The notes beneath the pieces were generated by a model. It saw nothing but the letters and a program-made list of their open reading frames with translations. It was not told where the DNA came from and searched no databases. Shown here piece by piece: positions 30,950-39,848 of a stretch of 64,000 nucleotides of DNA; the stretch's first letter is position 1, and every line of letters begins with the position of its first letter. Source of the DNA: Limnohabitans sp. Rim8 (GTDB lineage Bacteria > Pseudomonadota > Gammaproteobacteria > Burkholderiales > Burkholderiaceae_C); the NCBI RefSeq assembly GCF_945869175.1, contig NZ_CAMBNZ010000006.1, forward strand, positions 1 to 64,000, written 5' to 3'. Position numbers and translations under genes: made by a program.

Positions 30950-31630
30950 ATGAACGCAGCCCGAGAAAAGCCCGAGCAGGGTTTGCCCGTTTTTGTGGCA
31001 GACCAACTCAAGCAACTGATTTTCAGCGGTGAACTCAAGCCTGGTGATCGCCTGAACGAAGCGGCCTTGGCGCTGCGCATGGGCACCAGCCGAGGCCCGG
31101 TGCGAGAAGCGATCCGCATGCTGACGGGTTGGGGACTGGTCAGGGCGGTTCTCAATCGAGGGGTGTTTGTGCGCCAAATATCGGTGCGTGAAATGCTCGA
31201 GCTGTACGACCTGCGCGCCTTGGTGTTTGGTTTTGCCGCAGAACGCGCCACCGACCACTTGGGCGAGAGCCACAAAGCCCAGTTTGAGCAACTGCTTGAC
31301 AGCATGGACATGGCCTGCGAGACCGAGAACGCCAATCTCTATTACGAGCTGAACCTGAAATTCCATACGCTGGTGCTGTTGTTGGCCAACAACCAGCGGG
31401 CCCAAGCCGCCTATGACGATTACATCAAGGAAATGCACCTCTTCAGGCGAGCGTATTTCAATGCGCCGGGCAATATGCGCCAGTCCAACGCCGAACACCG
31501 CACTTTGTATGAAGCCATCGCCAAAGGTGCCAAGGCCAAAGCCAAATCAACGGCAGAACGCCATGTGCTCAAAGGCCGAGAACGGCTTTTGAGCAACATG
31601 AACAACGAAAACCACCTCTCCGGTCTTTGA
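30950..31630 (+). CDS. GntR-family transcriptional regulator, FCD subfamily
   Basis: A 226-residue regulator. The N-terminal winged helix has LKQLIFSGELKPGDRLNEAA then RMGTSRGPVREAIRMLTGWG (residues about 20-67). The C-terminal all-helical FCD domain carries the Asp/His ligand-site pattern (ELYDLRALVFGFAAERA; LNLKFHTLVLLLANN; SNAEHRTLYEAI). FCD regulators usually sense carboxylic acids and repress the adjacent catabolic operon. It is divergent from the CoA transferase operon over a perfect inverted repeat, and ends at a strong terminator. Confidence 0.93.
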   Translation: MNAAREKPEQGLPVFVADQLKQLIFSGELKPGDRLNEAALALRMGTSRGPVREAIRMLTGWGLVRAVLNRGVFVRQISVREMLELYDLRALVFGFAAERATDHLGESHKAQFEQLLDSMDMACETENANLYYELNLKFHTLVLLLANNQRAQAAYDDYIKEMHLFRRAYFNAPGNMRQSNAEHRTLYEAIAKGAKAKAKSTAERHVLKGRERLLSNMNNENHLSGL

Positions 31631-31654
31631 GGCCAATGGGTGTGCGCTGCACAT

Positions 31655-31684
31655 GAAAAAACCGCTCTGTTGAGCGGTTTTTTC
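31655..31684. terminator. Bidirectional rho-independent terminator
   Basis: Stem aaccgctc (31660-31667), loop tgtt, stem gagcggtt (31672-31679), flanked by A-run on the left and T-run on the right. It can stop both the rightward gntR transcript and the leftward ychF transcript. Confidence 0.9.
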
Positions 31685-31711
31685 TTGGGGCAGAGGGCCA
31701 ATGCGCGGTCT

Positions 31712-32803
31712 TCAAGAGCTGAACAAAAAGTTCATCACGTCACCATCTTTCACAACATAGTCCTTGCCTTCAGCGCGCATCTTGCCCGCGTCCTTGGCGC
31801 CTTGCTCACCCTTGAAGGTGATGAAGTCGTCAAACGCAATGGTCTGGGCGCGGATGTAGCCTTTTTCAAAGTCGGTGTGGATCACGCCAGCCGCTTGGGG
31901 ACCGGTGTCGCCCACATGAATGGTCCAGGCGCGCACCTCTTTCACGCCAGCGGTGAAATAGGTTTGCAAACCCAGCAAGGTGTAAGCCGATCGGATCAGG
32001 CGGTTCAAGCCGGGCTCGTCCTGGCCCAATTCCTTCAAAAACTCCAGCCGGTCAGCATCCTCCATCTCGGACAATTCGGCTTCAATCTTGGCGCAAATGG
32101 CCACCACGGGGGCGTTTTGCTTGGCAGCAAACGCCTTCAAGCGGTCCAGGAAAGGGTTGTTCTCAAAGCCGTCTTCCGACACGTTGGCCACAAACATGGC
32201 GGGCTTGGCCGTGATGAAGAAGAACTGTTTGAGTTCGACACGTTCTTCTTTGCTGAAGTCGATGGTGCGCACCGGCTGGGTGTCGTTCAGGGCGGTCTGG
32301 CATTTCTCCAAAATCGCCATTTGCTTGACGGCTTCCTTGTCGCCAGAACGGGCAATCTTGCTCACGCGGTGAATGGCTTTTTCGACAGCGGCCAAATCGG
32401 CCAGGCACAACTCGGTCTGGATCACCTCGATGTCGGCAATCGGGTCCACCTTGTTGGCCACGTGGATCACGTTGTCGTCTTCAAAACAGCGCACCACGTT
32501 GACGATGGCGTCGGTTTCTCGGATGTGGGCCAAAAACTTGTTGCCCAGGCCTTCACCCGTGCTGGCCCCTGCCACCAAACCTGCAATATCCACAAATTCG
32601 ACAATGGCAGGCACGATGCGCTCTGGCGTGATGATGTCGGCCAATTGCTGCAGGCGCGGGTCGGGCACCTCGACCACGCCAGTGTTGGGTTCGATCGTGC
32701 AAAAGGGGTAATTTTCCGCAGCAATACCGGCTTTGGTCAGGGCGTTGAAAAGGGTGGACTTGCCCACATTGGGCAAACCCACAATGCCACATTTGAGGCT
32801 CAT
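31712..32803 (-). CDS. ychF: Redox-regulated ribosome-associated GTPase/ATPase YchF
   Basis: A 363-residue Obg-family P-loop protein. Seen: the P-loop [18 protein letters not shown] (about 8-25), the switch region [37 protein letters not shown] (G3), the NKVDP site and the C-terminal TGS domain ending [18 protein letters not shown]. YchF/OLA1 binds ribosomes and prefers ATP. The usual upstream partner pth is not visible on this side. Start 32803 is chosen at the beginning of the G domain. Confidence 0.97.
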   Translation of the reverse strand: MSLKCGIVGLPNVGKSTLFNALTKAGIAAENYPFCTIEPNTGVVEVPDPRLQQLADIITPERIVPAIVEFVDIAGLVAGASTGEGLGNKFLAHIRETDAIVNVVRCFEDDNVIHVANKVDPIADIEVIQTELCLADLAAVEKAIHRVSKIARSGDKEAVKQMAILEKCQTALNDTQPVRTIDFSKEERVELKQFFFITAKPAMFVANVSEDGFENNPFLDRLKAFAAKQNAPVVAICAKIEAELSEMEDADRLEFLKELGQDEPGLNRLIRSAYTLLGLQTYFTAGVKEVRAWTIHVGDTGPQAAGVIHTDFEKGYIRAQTIAFDDFITFKGEQGAKDAGKMRAEGKDYVVKDGDVMNFLFSS

Positions 32804-32924
32804 GGAAGACTTTCGGTGATTCGGAAGGTAACCAGCGATTTTAACGGCTGGCCCACCCAGCCCTGGCGCCACCCCAAAGTCCTCTGCCACCGGGCGAGAT
32901 GGCCGGCCTCCTTACAATGCCCCC

Positions 32925-34103
32925 ATGGCATCTCAACACGATATCTGCATCCGTGGCGCTGGCATTGTGGGCCGGACCTTGGCCCTTTTGTTGGCCCGCG
33001 AAAGGTTCAAGGTGGCTCTGGTCGATTCGCCCTCCACGCCGGGCGTCGATGTGCGCGCCTACTCGCTCAACGGCGAGGCCATGGCCCTGCTGCAAGACCT
33101 CCGTTGCTGGCCCGACCGTCCCGCTGTCACGCCGGTGCACCAGATGCAGATTTGGGGTGACCACGGCGGCCATTTGAAATTCGATGCCCGCGAACAGGGC
33201 GTGGGCGAGCTCAATTGGATGGTGGACGTTCCGGTGCTCCAATCCCTTTTGGCACAAGCCGTGCAATTTCAGCCGCAAATTGAGGTGGTGCAAGCGCCGG
33301 TCGCCGTACCGCTCACCGTGGTGTGCGAAGGCCGTGCCAGCCAGACTCGCACCGAGCTGGGCGTGCATTTCGAGATCACGCATTACGAACAACACGCGGT
33401 GGCCACCCGCCTGCAGTGCGAACGCCCACACGAGGGCATGGCAAGGCAATGGTTTGGCTGGAGCCAGGCACCAGGATTGACCAAGCCCCAGGCCGAAGTG
33501 TTGGCCTTGCTCCCTTTGGGCGGTGAAGGCGGACGGGAAGTCGCGCTGGTTTGGTCGGTGCACCCGCTTCGGGCTCAAGCGCTTGTCGATATGCCTGCTC
33601 AAGCGTTTGTCGACGAGTTAGCACAAGCCTGCGGCCAAGCTTTGGGCCCCATGCAGCTGTCGGCAGATCGGTCGGTTTGGCCACTTCAACTGGCACGTGC
33701 CAAAGGCTGGACTGGGCCCATGCCTGGCGTAAACAAACAGTCGTTCGCCTTGGCCGGGGACGCTGCGCACACGTTGCACCCTCTGGCAGGCCAGGGCCTG
33801 AACGTGGGCTTGGCCGATGTGGCCGAACTGGTGAAAGTGATCCGGGCCAAAGAGTTTTGGCGGCCCCTGCACGACCTCAAACTGCTGCGCCGTTACGAGC
33901 GGGCCCGTCAAACCGATGTGCAGGCCATGGGCTTGGTGACCGATGGCCTGCAGCGCCTGTTTGCCCAGCCCGGCCCTGTGTGGCAAAACTTGCGCAACTG
34001 GGGCATGCGCGGCTTTGACCGCAGCGGCCCCTTGAAACACTGGATGACGCAGCGCGCCATGGGTGAAAGTGCCAATCGCCCTTCTGCCAAAAACCACAGC
34101 TGA
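32925..34103 (+). CDS. UbiH/UbiF/COQ6-family FAD monooxygenase
   Basis: A 392-residue flavoprotein hydroxylase. The FAD Rossmann motif is IRGAGIVGRTLALLLARE near the N-terminus. The second FAD motif is ALAGDAAHTLHPLAGQGLN, the ubiquinone-hydroxylase signature, followed by GLADVAELVKVI. It is likely to add one of the ring hydroxyls in ubiquinone synthesis, but which carbon cannot be told. The middle is less conserved than in E. coli UbiH. It is followed 38 bases later by dsbC, a neighbour pair I associate with Comamonadaceae. Confidence 0.88.
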   Translation: MASQHDICIRGAGIVGRTLALLLARERFKVALVDSPSTPGVDVRAYSLNGEAMALLQDLRCWPDRPAVTPVHQMQIWGDHGGHLKFDAREQGVGELNWMVDVPVLQSLLAQAVQFQPQIEVVQAPVAVPLTVVCEGRASQTRTELGVHFEITHYEQHAVATRLQCERPHEGMARQWFGWSQAPGLTKPQAEVLALLPLGGEGGREVALVWSVHPLRAQALVDMPAQAFVDELAQACGQALGPMQLSADRSVWPLQLARAKGWTGPMPGVNKQSFALAGDAAHTLHPLAGQGLNVGLADVAELVKVIRAKEFWRPLHDLKLLRRYERARQTDVQAMGLVTDGLQRLFAQPGPVWQNLRNWGMRGFDRSGPLKHWMTQRAMGESANRPSAKNHS

Positions 34104-34141
34104 TCCCTACTGACACAACTTTGAACCCGAAAGCGCCCCCG

Positions 34142-34855
34142 ATGAAGCCTGCACTCTCCAAAATGGCCCTGATGGTGGCCATCACATTGTCTTGGGGTGC
34201 CCTGATGGCACAAGAGGCCACCATCCGGAAAAACCTGAGCGAACGCCTGAGCAATTTACCCAAAATCGACGAAATCAGCAAAACGCCCATGAATGGCCTG
34301 TACGAAGTCCGCATGGGCAACGAGGTGATGTACAGCGATGCCGAAGGCAACTTTTTGATCCAAGGCTCGCTGATTGACGTCAAACAAAAACGCAATCTGA
34401 CCGAAGAGCGCATCGACAAGCTCTCGTCCATCCCCTTCGACCAACTGCCTCTGAAAACCGCCTTCACCCAGGTGCGTGGCAACGGCAAGCGCAAGCTGGC
34501 CGTGTTTGCCGACCCCAATTGCGGCTATTGCAAAAGGTTTGAAAAAGACCTGCAAAAACTGGACAACGTGACCATTTACCACTTTCTTTACCCCATCTTG
34601 GGCGAAGACTCGAAAACGAAATCCAAAAATATTTGGTGCGCCAAAGACAAGGCCAAAGTCTGGAACGACTGGATGATCCATGGCACGACACCGGCTACGG
34701 CCAACTGCGACGCAACGGCTGTAGACACCATCGTGGCTTTTGGCCAAAAAATGCGCATCACCGGCACGCCGATGATCTTGTTCGCCGATGGCACCCGCGT
34801 ACCCGGCGCTGTCTCCATGGCCCAAGTCGAAAAAATGCTGGCTGAAATCAAATGA
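34142..34855 (+). CDS. dsbC: Thiol:disulfide isomerase DsbC
   Basis: A 237-residue periplasmic disulfide isomerase. The signal peptide is about MKPALSKMALMVAITLSWGA. An N-terminal dimerisation domain (NGLYEVRMGNEVMYSDAEGN) is followed by a thioredoxin fold with the active site FADPNCGYCKRF (CGYC). A second structural cysteine pair, in NIWCAKDKAK and ATANCDAT, matches the structural disulfide of E. coli DsbC. The cis-proline loop is ITGTPMILFADG. The length matches the family. It overlaps the next gene by four bases. Confidence 0.94.
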   Translation: MKPALSKMALMVAITLSWGALMAQEATIRKNLSERLSNLPKIDEISKTPMNGLYEVRMGNEVMYSDAEGNFLIQGSLIDVKQKRNLTEERIDKLSSIPFDQLPLKTAFTQVRGNGKRKLAVFADPNCGYCKRFEKDLQKLDNVTIYHFLYPILGEDSKTKSKNIWCAKDKAKVWNDWMIHGTTPATANCDATAVDTIVAFGQKMRITGTPMILFADGTRVPGAVSMAQVEKMLAEIK

Positions 34856-35310
34856 TGAACACCCCCCAAGCCGAAGACCCCACCTGGCACCTGATCCGTC
34901 GCCTGGGCTATGCCGGTCTGATCCCGTTTGTGTTTTTTGCGCTGTGCCTTTGGCTGGTGGGCCCGGACTTGCACCCCTATGTGGCGCTGTCGATGCAGGG
35001 CTACGGCGCAGTGATCGTGTCGTTTTTGGGCGGTATCCATTGGGGTGTGGGTTTTCGCAATGCCTTGGTCACGCCCAGCGCACCGCGCATCCACTTCACC
35101 TGGGGTGTGGTCCCGTCCTTGCTGGCCTGGGTGGGCGTGATGATGCCGGCCTTCGCAGGCTTACCGCTCTTGGGCTTTGTGTTGATCGGCTGCTATGTGA
35201 TGGACCGCCGAACCTGGCCCGCAGCGGGCCTGGCCCCCTGGTTGCACATGCGTTTGCAACTGACCACCGTGGCCAGCCTGAGCTGCTTTTTGGCGGCTGG
35301 CGCCACCTGA
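34852..35310 (+). CDS. DUF3429 family inner-membrane protein
   Basis: A 152-residue protein with four to five hydrophobic segments (about residues 20-40, 48-65, 85-102, 104-120, 132-150). GYGAVIVSFLGGIHWGVGF is the signature of the DUF3429 (TMEM69-like) family, of unknown function. It starts within the dsbC stop (ATGA), so the two are translationally coupled. Confidence 0.85.
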   Translation: MMNTPQAEDPTWHLIRRLGYAGLIPFVFFALCLWLVGPDLHPYVALSMQGYGAVIVSFLGGIHWGVGFRNALVTPSAPRIHFTWGVVPSLLAWVGVMMPAFAGLPLLGFVLIGCYVMDRRTWPAAGLAPWLHMRLQLTTVASLSCFLAAGAT

Positions 35311-35322
35311 CCCACCACACCC

Positions 35323-37080
35323 ATGACCACCCTCCACTACCGCATTGAAGCCAGTGACCTGCATGCGCACCTGTTCCAGGTCACCCTGACGGTTGCTCAA
35401 CCGGCCGCAGAGCAAACCGTGTCCTTGCCCGTTTGGATTCCGGGCAGCTATCTGGTGCGTGAGTTTTCCAAAAACCTGCAAAACCTGCGTGCCCAACAAG
35501 GCCGACGCAAGGTCAACCTGACACAGCGTGACAAATGCACCTGGGTCATGGTCTGCAAGAGAGGCGAAGCTCTGGTCTTGAGCTACCAGGTCTACGCCTT
35601 CGACAACTCGGTGCGCACCGCATGGCTGGACAGCCAGCGCGGTTTTTTCAATGGCACCAGCCTGTGCTTGCGGGTGCACGGGCAAGAACAGCTGCCTCAT
35701 CAATTGCAATTGCCCCCGGTGAAAGGCCATGCCGACTGGCAGGTCGCCACAAGCTTGCAACCGGTCAAAACCGACCCAAAAGGCTTCGGCCTTTACCAAG
35801 CGAGCGACTACGACGAATTGGTGGATTGCCCGGTGGAATTGGGCACGTTCTGGTCAGGCAGCTTCACGGCCTGCGGCATTCCCCACCGATTTGTGGCGGC
35901 GGGTGCCTTGCCCTCGTTTGACGGCAAACGCCTGTTGGCCGACACGCAAAAAATATGCGAGGCAGCAATCCGCTTTTGGCACGGCAAGGGTCCCCAGGCG
36001 GGAAAGAAAGCCCCACACAGACATTATCTTTTCATGCTCAACGCCGTGCACGACGGCTACGGCGGGTTGGAGCACCGCAACAGCACCGCCTTGATTTGCA
36101 ACCGCGCCGACTTACCGCGGCAAACCAGCCCACGCACGGGCGAAGGCTACACCACGCTGCTGGGCCTGATCAGCCACGAATACTTCCACACCTGGAACGT
36201 CAAGCAACTGCGCCCCGATGCGTTTGCGCGCTACGACTACACCCAGGAAAACTACACGCAGCTGCTCTGGTTTTTTGAGGGTTTCACCAGTTACTACGAC
36301 GATTTGCTGCTGCGCCGTGCAGAACTGATCAACGACGCCACTTACCTCAAGCTGCTGGGCAAAACCATCGCCCAAGTCCAGCAAACCCCGGGCCGCCATG
36401 TGCAAAGCGTGGCGCAAGCCAGCTTGGATGCTTGGGTGAAGTACTACCGACAAGATGAAAACACCGTCAACGCCACAGTGAGTTACTACACCAAGGGCTC
36501 ACTGGTGGCGCTGTGTCTGGATCTGAAGTTGCGCCAGGAACACCATTCGCTGGACGCTGTGATGCGTGGTCTCTGGAAGCGCTGTCAAGCGGGGCCGGTG
36601 CTTGAGCAAGACCTGTTGGACGAGCTCCAAGCCCTGACCGGCCGCAACTGGCAAACCGAAATTCACGACTGGGTGCACAGCACGCATGACCTGCCCCTGC
36701 GCGAATTGCTGTCCGGGCAAGGCGTCAAGATCAGCGCCGAAATCGCCACCATGTCCCAACGTTTGGGCCTGCGCGTGAGCGAAGCCGGGAGCATTGTGCA
36801 GATCAGAGGCGTGTTGCGGGGCAGCGCCGCCGAAGCAGCAGGACTGGCGGCAGGCGACGAATGGCTGGGGCTGGAGGTGGGTGCCAAAGGCCAAGGCGGC
36901 AGCTGGCGACTGGGCAAACTGGACGATTTGCCCGCCCTGCTGGGCCAAGAGCACAAGCTCACGGCACTGGTTTCACGCGACAAACGGTTGTTGCGCCTGC
37001 CGCTCCAAGTGCCTGCGCAGGCCAGCGGCTGGACATTGGCGATGCCTGCTGACCGGAAAAAGGGATGGCCTGCGGCTTAA
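35323..37080 (+). CDS. M61-family metallopeptidase with PDZ domain
   Basis: A 585-residue peptidase of the glycyl-aminopeptidase family. An N-terminal beta domain (IEASDLHAHLFQVTLTV; LPVWIPGSYLVREFSKN) precedes a gluzincin catalytic domain with the zinc motif HEYFHTWN (HExxH, residues 285-289). The downstream glutamate lies in LLWFFEGFTSYYDDLLL. A PDZ domain follows near the C-terminus (VQIRGVLRGSAAEAAGLAAG). No signal peptide is evident, so it is probably cytoplasmic. It is convergent with paaK, the stops sharing TTAA. Confidence 0.92.
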   Translation: MTTLHYRIEASDLHAHLFQVTLTVAQPAAEQTVSLPVWIPGSYLVREFSKNLQNLRAQQGRRKVNLTQRDKCTWVMVCKRGEALVLSYQVYAFDNSVRTAWLDSQRGFFNGTSLCLRVHGQEQLPHQLQLPPVKGHADWQVATSLQPVKTDPKGFGLYQASDYDELVDCPVELGTFWSGSFTACGIPHRFVAAGALPSFDGKRLLADTQKICEAAIRFWHGKGPQAGKKAPHRHYLFMLNAVHDGYGGLEHRNSTALICNRADLPRQTSPRTGEGYTTLLGLISHEYFHTWNVKQLRPDAFARYDYTQENYTQLLWFFEGFTSYYDDLLLRRAELINDATYLKLLGKTIAQVQQTPGRHVQSVAQASLDAWVKYYRQDENTVNATVSYYTKGSLVALCLDLKLRQEHHSLDAVMRGLWKRCQAGPVLEQDLLDELQALTGRNWQTEIHDWVHSTHDLPLRELLSGQGVKISAEIATMSQRLGLRVSEAGSIVQIRGVLRGSAAEAAGLAAGDEWLGLEVGAKGQGGSWRLGKLDDLPALLGQEHKLTALVSRDKRLLRLPLQVPAQASGWTLAMPADRKKGWPAA

Positions 37081-38381
37081 TGCTGCCCGCGCAAGTCGAC
37101 CACGCGTTTGGCCTTGCCTTGGCTACGCTCCACGCCACCCTCCCCCTTGAGCTCGATCGCCACGCTCGAGCCGATGTAGACCTTGATCTCGTGCTGCAGC
37201 ATTTTGGCCGCAGCGCAGGCTTCGGTGCTGTCGGGTGACACGCCGGGCTTGGTCTCGACCAGCACCCTCAGATCGTCCATCGGTCCGTCACGGGTGAGCA
37301 CGCACTGGTAGTGCGGGGCCAGTTCGATGCGCTTCAAGATCAGTTCTTCAATCTGGCTGGGAAACACGTTCACGCCGCGAATGATCATCATGTCGTCGCT
37401 GCGGCCGGTGATCTTTTCCATGCGGCGCATGGTGCGCGCGGTGCCGGGTAAAAGGCGCGTCAGGTCGCGCGTGCGGTAGCGGATGATGGGCAGCGCTTCT
37501 TTGGTGAGGCTGGTGAAGACCAACTCCCCCATCTCGCCGTCGGCCACGGATTCGCCTGTTTCGGGGTGGATGATTTCGGGGTAAAAATGGTCTTCCCAGA
37601 TGGTCGGGCCGTCTTTGGTCTCGATGCACTCACTGGCCACACCTGGGCCCATCACTTCAGACAGGCCATAAATGTCCACCGCATCAATGGCCATGCGCTT
37701 TTCAATCGCGGTGCGCATGTCGTTCGTCCAGGGCTCGGCCCCGAAAATGCCGATGCGCAGCGAACTGGTCTGGGGGTCGATGCCTTGCCGCTCGAACTCA
37801 TCGGCAATGGCCAGCATGTAGCTGGGGGTGACCATGATGATGTTGGACTTGAAATCCTGGATCAACTGAACCTGGCGTTCGGTCTGGCCACCGCCAAAGG
37901 GCACGACCGTGAGGCCGAGTTTTTCGGCGCCATAGTGCGCGCCCATGCCCCCCGTGAACAGGCCATAGCCATAGCTCACATGGACCATGTCCCCCGGTTT
38001 GGCACCACCAGCGCGGATGCTGCGGGCGACCACGGTTGACCAGGTGTCGATGTCTTTCAAGGTGTAAGCCACCACCGTGGGCTTACCCGTGGTGCCACTC
38101 GAGGCATGAATGCGGGCGCAGTTTTCGCGCGGCACGGCCAACATGCCAAAGGGATAACTGTCACGCAGATCCGACTTGGTGGTGAAAGGGAACTTGGCGA
38201 TATCGGCCAGCGTTTTGCAATCACTCGGGTGCACACCTGCCGCGTCGAACTTGGCGCGGTACACCGGCGAATGGGCATAAGCGTGCTGCAAGGTCTGCTG
38301 CAGACGCTTGAGCTGCAGGCTGCGCAACTCGTCGATGCTGGCCTTTTCAATCGGCTCCAGGGGGAAAGCTTTGGGGCTCAT
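37077..38381 (-). CDS. paaK: Phenylacetate-CoA ligase
   Basis: A 434-residue adenylate-forming ligase that makes phenylacetyl-CoA from phenylacetate, CoA and ATP. Seen: the AMP-binding loop IHASSGTTGKPTVVAYT, SYGYGLFTGGMGAHYG, the DIYGLSEVMGPGVASECIE block, YRTRDLTRLLPG, and the C-terminal RSDDMMIIRGVNVFPSQIE hinge region. The length is typical of PaaK. It is the last gene of the leftward paaG-paaI-paaK group, about 60 bases after paaI, and needs phenylacetate import or synthesis upstream. Confidence 0.95.
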   Translation of the reverse strand: MSPKAFPLEPIEKASIDELRSLQLKRLQQTLQHAYAHSPVYRAKFDAAGVHPSDCKTLADIAKFPFTTKSDLRDSYPFGMLAVPRENCARIHASSGTTGKPTVVAYTLKDIDTWSTVVARSIRAGGAKPGDMVHVSYGYGLFTGGMGAHYGAEKLGLTVVPFGGGQTERQVQLIQDFKSNIIMVTPSYMLAIADEFERQGIDPQTSSLRIGIFGAEPWTNDMRTAIEKRMAIDAVDIYGLSEVMGPGVASECIETKDGPTIWEDHFYPEIIHPETGESVADGEMGELVFTSLTKEALPIIRYRTRDLTRLLPGTARTMRRMEKITGRSDDMMIIRGVNVFPSQIEELILKRIELAPHYQCVLTRDGPMDDLRVLVETKPGVSPDSTEACAAAKMLQHEIKVYIGSSVAIELKGEGGVERSQGKAKRVVDLRGQH

Positions 38382-38441
38382 TCAACACTCCACTTGATCA
38401 GCGAAAGACGGCGCTGGACACCCGACTTCCAATTGATGGGT

Positions 38442-38876
38442 TTATTGCGGGACCACAGTGCCCGCGATCTGGGCGCTCTTGCCACGGAACATCGCGATCA
38501 CCTCGCCGTTTTGGTTGGTGACTTTCATGTCGTAAATGCCGTGGCGTCCGCTCAGGGTCTGCTCCCTGCCTTCGCAGGTCAACACGTCGCCCAGCTTGCC
38601 GGGCTTCAAAAACTCAATGCTGCAGCCCGCCGCCACCGCGTTCTTGTTGTAGCTGTTGCAGGCGAAGGCAAAGGTCGAGTCGGCCAGGGTGAAGATGAAG
38701 CCGCCGTGGCAGATTTGATGCCCGTTCAGATGCAGTGCTTTGATCTCCATGCGGATCACAGCGCGGCCAGGCTCGCAGGCCAGCAGTTCCATGCCCATGG
38801 TGTCCTTGGAAGCCACGTCCACCGCGAACATGGTCTCGCCCACCAACTGGGCCAGTGCTTTGGGGTCGCTCATCAC
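38442..38876 (-). CDS. paaI: Hydroxyphenylacetyl-CoA thioesterase PaaI
   Basis: A 144-residue hotdog-fold thioesterase that clears dead-end CoA esters in the phenylacetate pathway. The HGGFIFTLADSTFAFACNSY segment carries the helix and catalytic Asp typical of PaaI, preceded by NGHQIC. It overlaps the paaG stop by four bases, so the three paa genes are one unit. Confidence 0.93.
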   Translation of the reverse strand: MMSDPKALAQLVGETMFAVDVASKDTMGMELLACEPGRAVIRMEIKALHLNGHQICHGGFIFTLADSTFAFACNSYNKNAVAAGCSIEFLKPGKLGDVLTCEGREQTLSGRHGIYDMKVTNQNGEVIAMFRGKSAQIAGTVVPQ

Positions 38877-39676
38877 TCGCCTTTGAATTGAGCCGGACGC
38901 TTTTCAAGGAAGGCTTGCACCCCCTCAAAGTAATCGTGTGTGCGGCCCAAGTCTGACTGGGTGTCCCGCTCAGCATCCAACTGCTGGGACAGCGTGCGGG
39001 TGGTGGCCGATTGCAGCAGGGCGCGAGTAGCCACCAAGGCCTTGGTGGGCATTTGTGCCAAGCGCTCGGCCATCGCCAAACTGGCCGCCAATGCGTCGTC
39101 AGCCACCTCCCAAATCATGCCCCACTCCTTGGCTTTTTCAGCTGTGAGTTTGTCGCCTGTCATGGCCAGCGCCATGGCGCGGGCCAGGCCCAAGCGCTCG
39201 ACCAGCAGCCAACTCCCCCCCGCGTCGGGAATCAAGCCGATCTTGCTGAAGGCCTGAATGAAACTGGCACCTGGCGCGGCAACCACGATGTCACACGCCA
39301 TGGCCATTGAAGCGCCCGCACCTGCGGCCACACCATTGACGGCGGCGATGGTGGGCATGCGCAGCGATTGCAAACGGCGTGTGCTCGGGTTGAAGGCCTG
39401 CTCGATGATGGGGCCAGGATCGGCCCGTTGGACACGATCGGGGCCGGGCGTGAAATCAAAGTCCGACAAATCAGCACCTGCGCAAAAACCACGACCAGCA
39501 CCCGTGATCACGGCGGCGCGCACAAGAGGATTGGCTTCGGCCTTGTCCAAGGCCGCCCACAGGTCCTTGTGCATCTGGCGCGTGAAACTGTTGAGCGCTG
39601 CGGGCCGGTTGAAGGTGATCACGGCAACAGCACCGCGCTCTTCGTACAGCACAGTGGGCATCGCAGATTCGGTCAT
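38873..39676 (-). CDS. paaG: Ring 1,2-epoxyphenylacetyl-CoA isomerase PaaG
   Basis: A 267-residue crotonase-fold isomerase that turns the phenylacetyl-CoA epoxide into the oxepin. Seen: VITFNRPAALNSFTRQMH, GRGFCAGADLSDFDFTPGPD and VAAGAGASMAMACDIV. The general-acid Asp of PaaG is present in KIGLIPDAGGSWLL, and the two hydratase glutamates are absent, as expected for PaaG. A strong AAGGAG site precedes the ATG at 39676. It is the first gene of the leftward unit and faces a TetR-type palindrome. Confidence 0.93.
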   Translation of the reverse strand: MTESAMPTVLYEERGAVAVITFNRPAALNSFTRQMHKDLWAALDKAEANPLVRAAVITGAGRGFCAGADLSDFDFTPGPDRVQRADPGPIIEQAFNPSTRRLQSLRMPTIAAVNGVAAGAGASMAMACDIVVAAPGASFIQAFSKIGLIPDAGGSWLLVERLGLARAMALAMTGDKLTAEKAKEWGMIWEVADDALAASLAMAERLAQMPTKALVATRALLQSATTRTLSQQLDAERDTQSDLGRTHDYFEGVQAFLEKRPAQFKGE

Positions 39677-39706
39677 GGCATTTCTCCTTAGCTGGTGAAT
39701 TTACCA

Positions 39707-39730
39707 TTAACCGACCGATCGGTTGGCTAA
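39707..39730. promoter_or_regulatory. Imperfect 24-bp palindrome, probable TetR-type (PaaR) operator
   Basis: The half ttaaccgaccga (39707-39718) matches the complement of tcggttggctaa (39719-39730) at 10 of 12 positions, with a perfect accgatcggt core. It lies between the divergent paaG and enoyl-CoA hydratase starts. Betaproteobacterial paa genes are often controlled by a TetR-family PaaR with operators of this style. No paaR gene is in the window. Confidence 0.65.
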
Positions 39731-39848
39731 TGTTTTCCCCTAGTGGGCCACTTTTTTGAGCCCTGGACTGCGCTTTGTTTGACAGCAACGCGGCCTGTGC
39801 TCTGGTTATAGTGGCTTTTGAATTTGAAATCCTTTTTTGGAGAAGTCC

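Noticed and set aside
30737-31498. Open reading frame extending the CoA transferase N-terminus by about 250 codons on the reverse strand
   Set aside because: It runs antisense through the GntR gene and the inverted repeat, has no family resemblance, and a good ribosome site precedes the ATG at 30736.
39779-39784. Perfect TTGACA as -35 box for the enoyl-CoA hydratase
   Set aside because: The nearest TATAGT (39807-39812) is 22 bp away, too far for a normal sigma-70 promoter, and no good hexamer stands at 16-18 bp.
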